A stretch of 36,503 nt of DNA, from NCBI RefSeq assembly GCF_000003815.2, contig NC_049988.1, positions 1 to 36,503 on the forward strand, read 5' to 3'. This stretch comes from Branchiostoma floridae. Taxonomy: Eukaryota; Chordata; Leptocardii; Amphioxiformes; Branchiostomatidae. Below the pieces are notes generated by a model. It was not told where the DNA came from. It was given only the letters and a program-made list of their open reading frames with translations, and did not search any database. The position numbers and the translations under genes are program-made. The first letter of the stretch is position 1. Every line of letters starts with the position of its first letter. Shown in pieces: positions 17,095-26,180 of the stretch.

Positions 17095-17379
17095 ATTGCA
17101 ATGCAGAGCGAATAGCAAAGCGTGGCATCGTGCTTGTGCGTCTCCGAGCGGAGTGTCTCTGACGACGGACGTTATCTATTTATAAGACAGAAGCTAAGGA
17201 GCTGGCTCCTTCCCGTTGACTCATCTTTACAACCTACTGAGTCAGGACAGATTGGGGATGTTCCCTGCTGAGATCATCCGGCGTCCATCTGAAGTGGACG
17301 CACTAGAGCCAACGTGCGGCTTTCCGAGAAGCGGTGGTCTTCAAAAGTCAAATGAATAATGCATACATCCATTTACACC
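16291..17379 (-). mobile_element. 1.09 kb insertion with 14-bp target duplication
   Basis: Flanks TTAAATGTATATAT (16277-16290) and TTAAGTGTATATAT (17380-17393) differ at one base. Outside them the sequence aligns with the copy 1 upstream region (9460-9530), where the insertion is absent. It holds a promoter-like 5' part and the proline-rich ORF. It has no poly(A) and no inverted ends. Confidence 0.7.
17177..17244 (-). promoter_or_regulatory. TATA box and two AP-1-type sites upstream of the proline-rich ORF
   Basis: TATAAATA (minus strand) at 17177-17184; TGACTCA-type sites at 17217-17223 and 17238-17244, 21 bp apart. The palindrome AAGGAGCTGGCTCCTT lies between at 17196-17211. Confidence 0.45.
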
Positions 17380-17636
17380 TTAAGTGTATATATACAAGCT
17401 TGATAATTCGGTCACAGGGTCGCATTTTGGCTGTCGTTTTAGAGAAATAAATCATACTACTAATAATATTAGCAGTAATTTAGTAGTATTCGTACAATTA
17501 TCAACTATCGATTATAGTATTTGTATAATAATCGAAAAGTGTAGGGGTCGGTGGGACCCTGTTGTGATAATGAGTGGAGTAGACAAATGAATGTGTCCGG
17601 ACATGCAGTACTGCAGTACTCGACAGTGCAAACCTG

Positions 17637-18107
17637 GTGGGTAATACGTCATGAGGCGGTTTACTGGATATGAGGCGATAACTTGTACACGACAGTACAA
17701 ACCTTGTGAGTTACACCATGAGGCGGTTTACTGGATATGAGGCGATAACTTGTACACGACAGTACAAACCTTGTGAGTTACACAATGAGGTGGTTTACTG
17801 GATATGTTTCGATAACTTGTACACGACAGTACAAACCTGGTGAGTTACGCCATGAGGCGGTTTACTGGATATGAGGCGATAACTTGTACACGACAGTACA
17901 AACCTTGTGAGTTACACCATGAGGCGGTTTACTGGATATGAGGCGATAACTTGTACACGACAGTACAAACCTGGTGAGTTACGCCATGAGGCGGTTTACT
18001 GGATATGAGGCGATAACTCGTACACGACAGTACATACCTTGTGGGTTACGCCATGAGACGGTTTACTGGATATGAGGCGATAACTTGTACACGACAGTAC
18101 ATACCTT
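17637..18107. repeat. 67-bp minisatellite, seven copies
   Basis: The unit starts GTGAGTTACRCCATGAGGCG and ends TACACGACAGTACAAACC. Copies begin at 17637, 17706, 17773, 17840, 17907, 17974 and 18041; six steps are exactly 67 bp, and the first unit is 2 bp longer. Substitutions are few. The corresponding place upstream of copy 1 has a single diverged unit (AGTACAAACCTGGCGCATTA). Confidence 0.9.
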
Positions 18108-18119
18108 GTGTACTCTTGG

Positions 18120-18300
18120 AAGATTTTTTTAAACAAATAGATAATGGTAACAACATTTCACCAATATTTTTCTTTTATTTCTGCCTTTTTTTAACAGTTT
18201 AAAATAGGCAGGTGGGCTGAGAAGAAAGCTATTCACGCATCCTTGTAAAGCATGGTTGTGTTCTCTTTGTCTATTTATAGATTCTATTTTCATATCAAAA
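18120..18300. repeat. 0.5 kb dispersed repeat, partial copy B
   Basis: GGTGGGCTGAGAAGAAAGCT and CATCCTTGTAAAGCATGGTT match the copies at 9.8 and 24.4 kb. Confidence 0.55.
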
Positions 18301-18540
18301 CGCTGTCAAGTGTGGGGATTTCCTAACGGTGCAATATTACCTTGGCCGGCGGGGGGAGTCGTTTGCTGGCTGGAGTTTTGGTACAACATCTTTTGAGGCA
18401 AACTAAGCAACCTCCAGTTGAAAGAACAAGACTTATGTTTGTCTGGTCTTTCTTGGTTAAGACAAAGACGCCATGAGTGGAACACAGTTTTGGGTGCAAC
18501 ATTTTAATGGTCAGTGTCGAAACGATGGACAATCATCATA
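18300..18540. other. unassigned
   Basis: No gene or repeat assigned. A G-rich run GGCCGGCGGGGGGAG is at about 18343-18357. Confidence 0.3.
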
Positions 18541-18542
18541 TA

Positions 18543-18725
18543 TGGAGCGGACTGATCCTCACGCTAACCGACATCTTTCTCACCACAGTCACCCCTCAGT
18601 AAGACAACTGGAGCCACAGTTCCTGTTGGTAACTTTAATGTAGTGTGCAACACATGTACAGATCGGTTTCACCAATATGGTTTCTTCAGTGGTCCAGGCT
18701 CACATGAGCACAGTATACCAGCTTT
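18543..18725. repeat. GCGGACTGATCC repeat, copy 1
   Basis: GCGGACTGATCCTCACGCTA continues with about 180 bp similar to 19817-19985, ending near GAGCACA. Confidence 0.65.
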
Positions 18726-18834
18726 CATAAAGAAAATTGTTAAAGGAGCTTCCGTCAATAAATACAGATTGTTATGCATTAGGCATTTTCCTAGTTTACT
18801 ACAACAACAATAAATAGTAGTCAGTCTACTATAA

Positions 18835-19160
18835 AAACAATGAAGTTGCGCGTTTTAAGCTTTGCATTTTGTCCGTGTTAGCTTTGTTTAGGGAACTCTT
18901 AGCCCTTTGTAAAACAAAACCTTCTGGCTTCGTGCAAAAAATATGGGTACATTCTCTGCAATCTATATATGAGAACTGAAACGTGTCTACGCTACAGTTG
19001 CACAGTAATCATCATGGTATTCACCATTTCTCATGTGTTATTTTACTGCTCAACAAACTTGTAAAACAACGTGTTGTTTTGTACCCATTGCTTTATCCAT
19101 TTGTAAAACTGCAAGCATGCACACAATCCAAACAAGAACCTAGGGTAAGATATTTAGTTT
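18835..19160 (-). repeat. lectin 3' flank repeat, unit 1 (partial)
   Basis: Shares TACATTCTCT, AYCTATATATGAGAA and GTGTTATTTTACTNCTCAAC anchors with units at 19.22-19.50 and 20.51-20.95 kb. This unit lacks the terminal-exon part. Confidence 0.6.
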
Positions 19161-19219
19161 TTCGCAAAGCTGAAATCTATGTAAAGAGAAATATTAATGG
19201 ATATGATATGGTCAAAAAA

Positions 19220-19500
19220 AATAACCAGGAGCCTTCTAGTAAAACCTTTTGGCTACGTGCCAAAAATATAAGTACATTCTTTAGATATATATGAGAAGTG
19301 AGGCGTGTCTAAAATTAGTACTTCATTATTGCTTTGGTGCCTATGCAGTCTTTCTCGTGCGTTATTTACTACTCAACAAACTTGTGCTGTTTGCTACATT
19401 TTCAAATTTATCGTTTTACTGGCAGGTAGTTTCACTGCAGATGTCCGGAGGGCCGGTTTACAATGGAGATAGTTCCGCATGTCGCCTAGGGACGACCTGA
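19220..19500 (-). repeat. lectin 3' flank repeat, unit 2 with duplicate terminal exon
   Basis: Same anchors as units 1 and 3; carries a terminal exon-like sequence at 19486-19496. Confidence 0.65.
19486..19496 (-). CDS. duplicate terminal exon of the lectin gene
   Basis: Acceptor TTTGTTTTCAG is followed by GT CGT CCC TAG. In the phase 1 used by the gene this reads G-R-P-stop, the same as the exon at 20932-20942. It could serve as an alternative last exon with a different 3' UTR, or be inert. Confidence 0.5.
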
Positions 19501-19564
19501 AAACAAACATCAGGCATGGGATATGGAGTGACGTGTTTTGAAATGGTTTATAATCATCAATGGT

Positions 19565-20321
19565 TTAACCCTCAAACCACCGTATGGGGTCAAAACTGAC
19601 CCCAGGCGTATATACATATGTGCCATTATGGCATTTTTAGTTGAAAACAAATTTCCTTCTATGAGTTTGCTTGTATATATGAAAAAATTTTCATTACATG
19701 AAAATCTACCATCATAGCTCACATTCAGCTCAACCACAAACACATTATAACCTCCGCAGCTTCGTGCCTCGTGTGGTGTTATTGGGCAGTGGCAAAAGTT
19801 AGGTAACATGTATTTATGTAGCGGACTGATCCTCACGCTAACCGATATCTTTCTCACTACAGTCTACCCTCAGTAAGACAGTCGGAGCCTCAGATTCCCC
19901 GTTTACAACTTTTATTCGATCACAGAGCGATTCGCCTACGGGACTTCTTTAGTGGTGCAGACTCAAAGGAGCACAATCTACAAATATCGGAAACGACAAC
20001 AAAATAAATCTCCATAACATTGTTCAGGCTTGTTACAAAATGCCGGCAGTTCTGGCACTTTTTTGTACACTTTTGTCATGTTGATTTGATCAACGTTACG
20101 TGGATGACATCCGCGCGCATCTATTGTAGTCCTTTGAAAAATCCGCCATACCGTATATCGTACAAAGCAGCGTTAAAATGAGCACATAAATGTCATAATT
20201 TGACAAAAAAATCAGAAAACAGAATCTAATGTCGTAGAATGCCAAAGTCAGTCCCAAAGAAGACGAACAAGAACAAAAATGAAACATCTATTGTTCAGTG
20301 TACCGTGCTCTGAGTGGTTAA
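19565..20321. mobile_element. possible piggyBac-type non-autonomous element
   Basis: The left end TTAACCCTCAAACCACC is followed by GGGGTCAAAACTGACCCC, a form common in piggyBac-related MITEs; the right end GAGTGGTTAA gives a matching TTAACCACTC on the other strand. TTAA is the piggyBac target. The ends match only in part. Confidence 0.35.
19817..19985. repeat. GCGGACTGATCC repeat, copy 2
   Basis: Pairs with 18543-18725. It contains AACTTTTATTCGATCACAGA, a common retroelement-tail-like string. Confidence 0.65.
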
Positions 20322-20331
20322 TCGTTCTTTC

Positions 20332-20367
20332 TGCCTTGCTGATCACTTTTTTCTGCCTTGCTGATCA
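20332..20367. repeat. 18-bp direct duplication
   Basis: TCTGCCTTGCTGATCA is repeated twice in tandem. Confidence 0.7.
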
Positions 20368-20509
20368 ATTTCATGCTATAAGGAATCTTTATGGTAAAAC
20401 GTCTTATTCGCACGCTTGCATCAGTTTTGGGGGTCACAGAGAATGTCATCTATATAATCAAATCACCATGGCCACCACAGCAAAAGTAAGTCAGGCTACT
20501 GTAAAAGTG

Positions 20510-20946
20510 AAGTAACGTGTAAACGTAAGTGAAGTTTTTAACGCTCACATTTTGTCTGTCCTATCTGTTCAGACTTTTGTAGGAAACATTTAAAAAAAAG
20601 AAGAGAATGGCTTCTATATGGCCAAGCCAGGAGATTTCCACTTTGTAGCACATTTTCTATGCAAAAACTGGCTACGAGCAAAAAAAAAAAGGTTTACATT
20701 CTCTCTATATGTAAATTGAGGCGTGTCTATCTTTGCACAGTAGTGCATCATTGATTTGGTGCCATTTCGATTTTCTAATGTGTTATTTTACTACTCGACA
20801 AACCCTTCAAAAATATCCAAAAAACACCGTGTTGTTTGGATCTATCATAACATAACATGTATTACAGGTTAGTTTTACTGCGGGTTGCCACGGAGCCGCT
20901 GTACAGTGGTGGTGAGAGTTCCGTCTGTCACCTATGGACGACCTGA
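20510..20946 (-). repeat. lectin 3' flank repeat, unit 3 (gene-proximal)
   Basis: Contains the terminal coding exon of the lectin gene and its 3' UTR, homologous to units 1 and 2. Confidence 0.6.
20932..20942 (-). CDS. lectin exon 6 (terminal)
   Basis: Acceptor CACTTTTCAG|GT; encodes G(split)-R-P-stop (TAG at 20932-20934). Confidence 0.7.
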
Positions 20947-21519
20947 AAAGTGAGCAAAATTGTCAGAGATTAGATTGACATAGTTTATAACGAGAGAAAT
21001 GATGATCCACCGTTCTTAATGTTCTTGGTTTTGTCTGCTAGAAAAGATATGAATGTTACAGTAATAAGCAGTACCTGGAAAAGCCTGGCATATGAAGCGT
21101 TGCGCCGAGTTGCATTGATAGTCGCACCACCAGGGTGAGAAGTTAAGAACGCAATCTTCGCGGCCCCCACGGTTGGTTGTTTCTCCCGGACCCCAGTCGT
21201 TATACTTCCCAAGTGCAGAACCATCCATCCACTCAAAGCACCCCTCTTCGCGCCGATCGTGCAGGCCGATCCAGAAGGCACCGCCGTCGCTCGTAGACTT
21301 GTGCAAGGAGATCAGGAAGGCGTTGGTCTCGGCGTCTCGGGGCATGGCGAGTGTGCCGCCGTCTTCACCACAGGCCGCGGCCGCATCGCTGAAGGTCTTC
21401 TCTGTGTTGAAGGCCTTGTAGCAAATTCCACGGAACACTGCGTAACCTTTAGGACAGGGCACTGGAAAAAAATTGGGTTAACAACAGACTTTGGTTTTAT
21501 ATATCTATATCTATATCTA

Positions 21520-21571
<52 letters not shown>

Positions 21572-21572
21572 A

Positions 21573-21610
<38 letters not shown>

Positions 21611-21668
21611 ATATCTATATATCTATATATCTATCTATCTATCTATCTATCTATATATCTATCTATCT

Positions 21669-21703
<35 letters not shown>

Positions 21704-23397
21704 GTCAATGTATTAACACATTGGACAGTCATTTCACATATATACCATGTATTGTGCAACATTTCATATATGTATCATCATTAATCACTAGAGACAATGT
21801 CACCAAACTCAATGAAATCAGCTGAAACTTTGGGGAGGACACTGACTGTGGTTATAAAGACTCCATTCTTTGATGCAAATCATTCTGCAGCCATATATAC
21901 TATTGTTGAAGAAAATAATATCGTACAAAGGAATAATGGAATTCATTGCACTAAATTTTGCCCTTCCATTCTTATGATGTTGGCAAATAGACCATCACGA
22001 ATATTGCACATTACAACTAACGCAGCGTCTTACTCATCTCGTGAAGACGCTGCTCCAAGGCAGCTGTTCGGCTGCGCTCCTTGTCCAGGTCGCGCTTCAA
22101 GGCATCAACATTAGCAGAAACGTCGTCTTGGTCGCGCTTCATGGCGTCAACAGTGGTGGACATGTCGTTTTGGTTGCGCTGCAAGGCGTCAGCAGTGGTG
22201 GACATGTTGTCTCGGTCGCGCTTCAAGGTGTCAACAGTTTTGGACATGTCGACTTGGTTGCGCATCAAGGTGTCAACAGTTGCAGAGAGTAGGGTTATTT
22301 CCTAATTAAAAGAGGAAAGTCAGAGTTTCATACATAAGCTGAAAAATCGAAGGGAAAGGTGCTCAGCATGTTCGATCTTGGTAATCCCTAAACAAGAACA
22401 ACAGAAACATCATACGGTGTTTGAAAATAGCTTTTTGGTACAAGAGTGTTTACCTCCTTATTCATGACAGTCAGAGGGGCCAATCCGACAGCAAGCAGGC
22501 TTAGTAGCAGGACAAAGCCGGCAGCCATAAACCTTTGGTAAGAGCGGATGAAGGTACAGAGCGCACCGCGGCCACTTGGTCCACCCGGATACTTGCGGTC
22601 TGTTAGAAATATATATATATATTTGTCTCAGAGTTACAGGTGGAAAAAAAAAGTAGTGAAAAAGAAGTGATTATTCGTCATCTCTACATGATATTGTGTC
22701 TTCTTATTGTCGAAATACCAAATTACAAAACCGACGGCTACCTGCAGACGTGTACGTGACAGTGCCTTTCACCGCCTCGGCTTCTTCTGTGGACGGGTTT
22801 TTCTCTTCTTGTGACATGTCAGTAGCGCCATGTCGGACTCGCCCACGGAAACCACCCTGATGGACAGGAGGAGGTTGGGGCCCGCTGGTTTCCACCTCCC
22901 CTTGGGGTGACTCCTGCTGCCGCCCCACCCCATGTAAAGACGGCGGCAGATCTTGATCCTTGATTGTGTAGTACACTCTCTCTGCTTCTGCGTACGTGTT
23001 TGGAGAAGTTTCTTGGTTCTGTTGCCGTTGGTCAGAAGCGCCTTTGGGCTGGTGGACAGGAGGGGGGTGGGCCGACGGCCCGCTGGTTTCCACCCTCCCT
23101 TGGGGTGACTCCTGCTGCCGTCCCACCCCACGTAAAGACGGCGGCAGATCTTGATCCTTGATTTTGTAGTACACTATCTCGGCTTCTGCATACGTGTGTG
23201 AAGAAGTTCCTTGCTCTTGCCGCATGTGTTTGGTGCCTGGAAGAAAATCAATCACAATATTAAAGGGGCGCAGGCGGGTGTGTGGAAAGAACACCGTCAA
23301 AAAATGCATATTTGAGCTTCCTGCGTCTCCCAAACGTTATTCGGAAAGGATGTTTACCTGTGTCACCAGTTTGGGACTGCTGCTGGTCTTCCGACAT
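20932..23397 (-). CDS. type II transmembrane C-type lectin receptor with ITIM-like tail
   Basis: Six exons (23358-23397, 22742-23236, 22454-22599, 22034-22301, 21075-21461, 20932-20942) join in phases 1,1,0,1,1 to 449 codons, giving 448 aa. Start MSEDQQQSQTGD. Residues 1-200 form a cytoplasmic tail with two 66-residue repeats, each with TYAEAE-x-VYY-x-IKDQDLPPSL and PPPVHQ. IVYYKI (34-39) fits the ITIM pattern (I/V/L)xYxx(I/V/L); its repeat partner RVYYTI (100-105) does not at -2. VTY is at 173-175. A transmembrane helix spans about 202-224 (MAAGFVLLLSLLAVGLAPL), after basic residues. A stalk of five 14-residue repeats spans 228-316. The CTLD runs from Cys319 to about 443 with WIGL, the disulphide cysteines and FICQ. 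No signal peptide, so type II topology as in NK-type receptors. Ca-site motifs are altered (E-T-T for EPN, W-C-D for WND). Ligand unknown. Confidence 0.85.
21075..21461 (-). CDS. lectin exon 5 (CTLD)
   Basis: Acceptor TTTTTTTTCCAG, donor GTACTG; 387 nt, phase 1 both ends. Encodes CPKGYAVFRGICYKAF, FWIGLHDRREEGCFEWMDG, DWGPGETTNRGGREDC and WWCDYQCNSAQRFICQ. The whole CTLD in one exon. Confidence 0.9.
21498..21701. repeat. (ATCT)n and (AG)n microsatellite
   Basis: About 165 bp of TATC/TATATC units then about 30 bp of AG, in lectin intron 4. Open reading frames here are artefacts. Confidence 0.95.
22034..22301 (-). CDS. lectin exon 4 (coiled-coil stalk)
   Basis: Acceptor TTTTAATTAG, donor A|GTAAGA; 268 nt, phase 0 in and 1 out. 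Five 42-bp repeats encode VDTLKRDRDNMSTT-type units (two heptads each), followed by a Leu-rich end ALEQRLHEM. Reading past the donor meets TAG 10 codons on, so an unspliced form would give a lectin-less receptor. Confidence 0.85.
22454..22599 (-). CDS. lectin exon 3 (transmembrane)
   Basis: Acceptor TTTCTAACAG, donor GAG|GTAAAC; 146 nt, phase 1 in and 0 out. Basic juxtamembrane residues, then about 22 hydrophobic residues. Confidence 0.85.
22742..23236 (-). CDS. lectin exon 2 (repeated cytoplasmic tail)
   Basis: Acceptor TTTTCTTCCAG, donor CAG|GTAGCC; 495 nt, phase 1 both ends. Two 198-bp repeats, nearly identical in DNA around TACTACAAAATCAAGGATCA, show a recent internal duplication. Confidence 0.85.
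23358..23397 (-). CDS. lectin exon 1 (start)
   Basis: GTTTACCATGTCG gives a good start context (A at -3 is C/A-type ACC); donor ACAG|GTAAAC. Thirteen codons plus one base. Confidence 0.75.
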
Positions 23398-23619
23398 GGT
23401 AAACTTGTCAGGTTTCTGCACAGCAAATATACACGCCCTGCGTTAAGCGGGGTCCGGGACGCAATGTAAAATATGAAAAAAATCAAAAACCAAAGATGAA
23501 AAAATATAATATTGAGTCTTTGGCAAATGACGCATGTTTTTGTTTTATGTTGGAGACAAATCAAATATACTCGTAATATTCGCCTTTCTTTGTTTGTTAC
23601 ATATTGAAAGATGGATATC

Positions 23620-23830
23620 GACAACAACATTCAAAGAAATCCTGCCCTTTGTTTGAAAAACTATCAGATATTGAAGGACTTTTTTTAGAATGCTCTGGTA
23701 AAAGCACTGGATATATTGAATTCATTGATGTATGCACGCAAAGGAGATAATCAATTGTTATTCTTTTTTTCTTCGTCTGATATTTTCCGTGTTCGTCACA
23801 CATCATGCGATATTTGTGTTAACGCATACA
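23620..23830. repeat. dispersed repeat shared with 24.90-25.03 kb
   Basis: GGATATATTGAATTCATTGA, then TATGCACGCAAAGGAG, then TTCTTCGTCTGATATTTTNC, matches 24935-25025 in the same order. Confidence 0.6.
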
Positions 23831-24369
23831 TCTTTATTTCTTTATTTCTTTATTTGAATTTACCACATGCAAAAACAAGTGGAAGGGAGGACAAAACAGG
23901 TGTATCAACACCTTTACAAGTTGTCCTCCCAAATTAAAAATCAAAATAAAAATCTATAGATTCTATTCAGGCGGTTTCCAAAACACAATGAAATAAAATC
24001 ATTTTGAGTGAGAGGAAAACAGCGCGATGTTTTCTCAGACAAATCAAATACACACGTAATCTCCTCTTTTTTCGTTTGGTTTTAAGAAAATCAGTTACTC
24101 AAGTATCTGGATATAGTTTTGGAAGTGGGCAAACATTCAAGAGATTTTAATTTTTTCATAATTTTTGAAAAGCTAGAGTCCATTCCAAGACACCATGCGG
24201 ATGTTTGTTGCCATTGTTTAGAATTGATTTTAAAGTTTTGTAATTATATGTCTAGGACATTTGATACTTCAGAAATATTTTCAACACTATTTCAACTTTA
24301 TAAATATTTCCCTGGTCCTGTAAAACTTGGGAAATATTCATGGTGTGGAATTGGATACTTCTAATGGTT

Positions 24370-24890
24370 TCTAAATAATGATAACAGCATTCTACCATTA
24401 TTTACCATTTTCTACCATTTTTTGTAAATGGTTCGGTGGGCTGGGAAGATAGCAATTCACACATCCTTGCAAAGTATGGTTGGGTGCCATGCAACAATGG
24501 CCCACCACAAAGGATCCACCAGTACCCAGCAGTGAAATCTAAAAATATACAGATGCAACAATAGGGCTTACTTTTATGGGGGCAATAAACTAATTTTACC
24601 ATTTGGCTAGGTTTACCATTTTTTGTAAATATTTGTAAATGTGAAATAATCAGAGAGGTTTCACAATTATTCTAAATAAAGATATTTTTGTACAGTTACT
24701 TTCAAAATGTTTCTAAAATATTCAAAGAAATTAAAATAAATGGGTATTTTCTTAGTCAGTTTTTTGAAAATAATTTAATTATTGTGGCTCAGATATTCTT
24801 TTATTCAAAATAATTCAGACTAATTATAAATATCGCCTAAAAACCCTCATGGTGTCTTGGAATTGACTCTATCAGACATATTGAATTTAT
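24370..24890. repeat. 0.5 kb dispersed repeat, copy C
   Basis: GGTGGGCTGGGAAGATAGCA, CATCCTTGCAAAGTATGGTT and CAATGGCCCACCACAAAGGA align with 9820-9930. Similarity continues to CTCATGGTGTCTTGGA near 24850. Confidence 0.65.
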
Positions 24891-24899
24891 TGTGTCTGT

Positions 24900-25035
24900 C
24901 TCCATAGAAGAAAAAAAAGGTTCTGATAAAAGCCCTGGATGTACTGAATTAATTTATGTATGCACCCATAGGAGAAAACAAATTCGTTCTTTTTTCTTCG
25001 TCTGATATTTTTCTTGTTCGTCAAACAACATATAG
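24900..25035. repeat. repeat paired with 23.62-23.83 kb
   Basis: See the copy at 23620-23830. Here it lies on the 3' side of the decayed lectin exon. Confidence 0.55.
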
Positions 25036-25044
25036 TCAGTCAAC

Positions 25045-25215
25045 ATAACGGTGAAGCCGCTTCTTTCTCTTATTGCGACTTGTCAGCAGTCTCGTTGACA
25101 CGCCCGCGAGAACCACCCTGATGGACAGGTGGGGGTTGGGAGGGCGGCCAGCTGGTTTGACCGCTGTCAAGGCGCAAGAAAGAGGTCCGGACGGGCTCTG
25201 CTTGCTCGTACATGT
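25045..25215 (-). pseudogene. decayed copy of lectin exon 2
   Basis: PPPVHQGGSRGRV, then DKSQ-stop-EKEAASP, aligns with PPPVHQGGFRGRV...DMSQEEKNPS of the intact exon. The TAA is at 25070-25072, where the intact exon has GAA. Upstream MYEQAEPVRTSFL may be a remnant of TYAEAE-x-VYY. No other lectin exon follows, so this is a fragment of a second lectin gene. Confidence 0.7.
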
Positions 25216-25496
25216 TGAACGTACTGTGCAGTGTTTAGAAATACATGAATATAGCAAATAATGCCTTGATTAGTCTGGCAAAGTAAGCCCGGACTTGCTT
25301 TTACCAGAACGGATGACGTGGCATCACGTGGTGCGAATGGCATTTTGTTTTTCTGCAAGTGGCGGACTACTTTTCTAGCAGAGGTCATTAATCTGAGCTG
25401 GGAGGGTGAAACATCCGACAAATCCCACTCAAACATACATTCAAACTATTAAATGTAATATAATCCTCGCCATCTCTTGGGGTGCTGACACAATCA

Positions 25497-25523
25497 TCAT
25501 AATAATGATAATAATAATGATAA
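25497..25523. repeat. (ATAATG)n-like microsatellite
   Basis: Short AT/G trinucleotide repeats. Confidence 0.6.
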
Positions 25524-25883
25524 TTTTCACCAAACAGAACATTACTTAATCAACCCTATCCAATTAAGAATTTCCAATTTGATCTCCATGAAAAATGCAC
25601 TCTTGCAAAGATTCAGTACAAATGGACTCTTCCAAATTACCCTTTTTGTTATTGCAATTGTTATTAGATGTGTTGGGGCTGGGGCTTTCTCTTCGCAGCC
25701 AGGGGCTGAACTGCGAACGACAGACGGGTCTGTTGTATAGTCCTAGGTCTAACACAGAAAATACTCAGATTGTGATTCAAATATTAGAGTTTCCAGTCCA
25801 ACCTGAAATGTGAGATCGCTTCTAATGTTTTTTTCCAAGTCTATAGTTGCAGTTTTAGTAATGATCAGCAGGCGGCATCTTTG

Positions 25884-26180
25884 ATTACCTTCGCCAGAAT
25901 GGCAAGGTTATGTTTTGAGTAGAGACATGATGTTGTGTCTCTATATGTAGGTCAACAGCATATAACTAGAGTAGCTGTGGATGGACAATCATGGTATTTG
26001 GTATTTGAGTAGCGGTTCACCTGGAGCTTTCCGTCGGCGCTGCAGCGGGGCAAGTGTGTTTGTGTGTCAAGACGTTGTGCAACTTGTGGATCGTTTTGCA
26101 TGGTTTTTGATAGTTATGTGGGGGTTGGAAAATGAAGGTCAAGTTCGAAAATTGGCCTCCTAGCGGCGAGTTTCGCTGCT
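25884..26180. repeat. ACCTTCGCCA repeat family, copy 1
   Basis: ATTACCTTCGCCAGAATGGC, GTAGGTCAACAGCATATAAC, GATGGACAATCATGGTAT, GCAGCGGGGCAAGTGTGT and TTCGAAAATTGG occur in order. The same order, diverged, is at 26788-27070. Non-coding. Confidence 0.7.

Noticed and set aside
16451-17162. Gly/Ala/Arg-rich plus-strand ORFs
   Set aside because: Antisense readings of the GC-rich proline-rich ORF.
17637-18107. Regular direct repeats as a CRISPR array
   Set aside because: Units are 67 bp, contiguous and similar over their whole length, with no unique spacers, in a eukaryotic genome. It is a minisatellite.
21259-21825. Long plus-strand ORF over the microsatellite
   Set aside because: Its Ile/Tyr/Leu/Ser run is a translation of (ATCT)n, and the rest is antisense to the CTLD exon.
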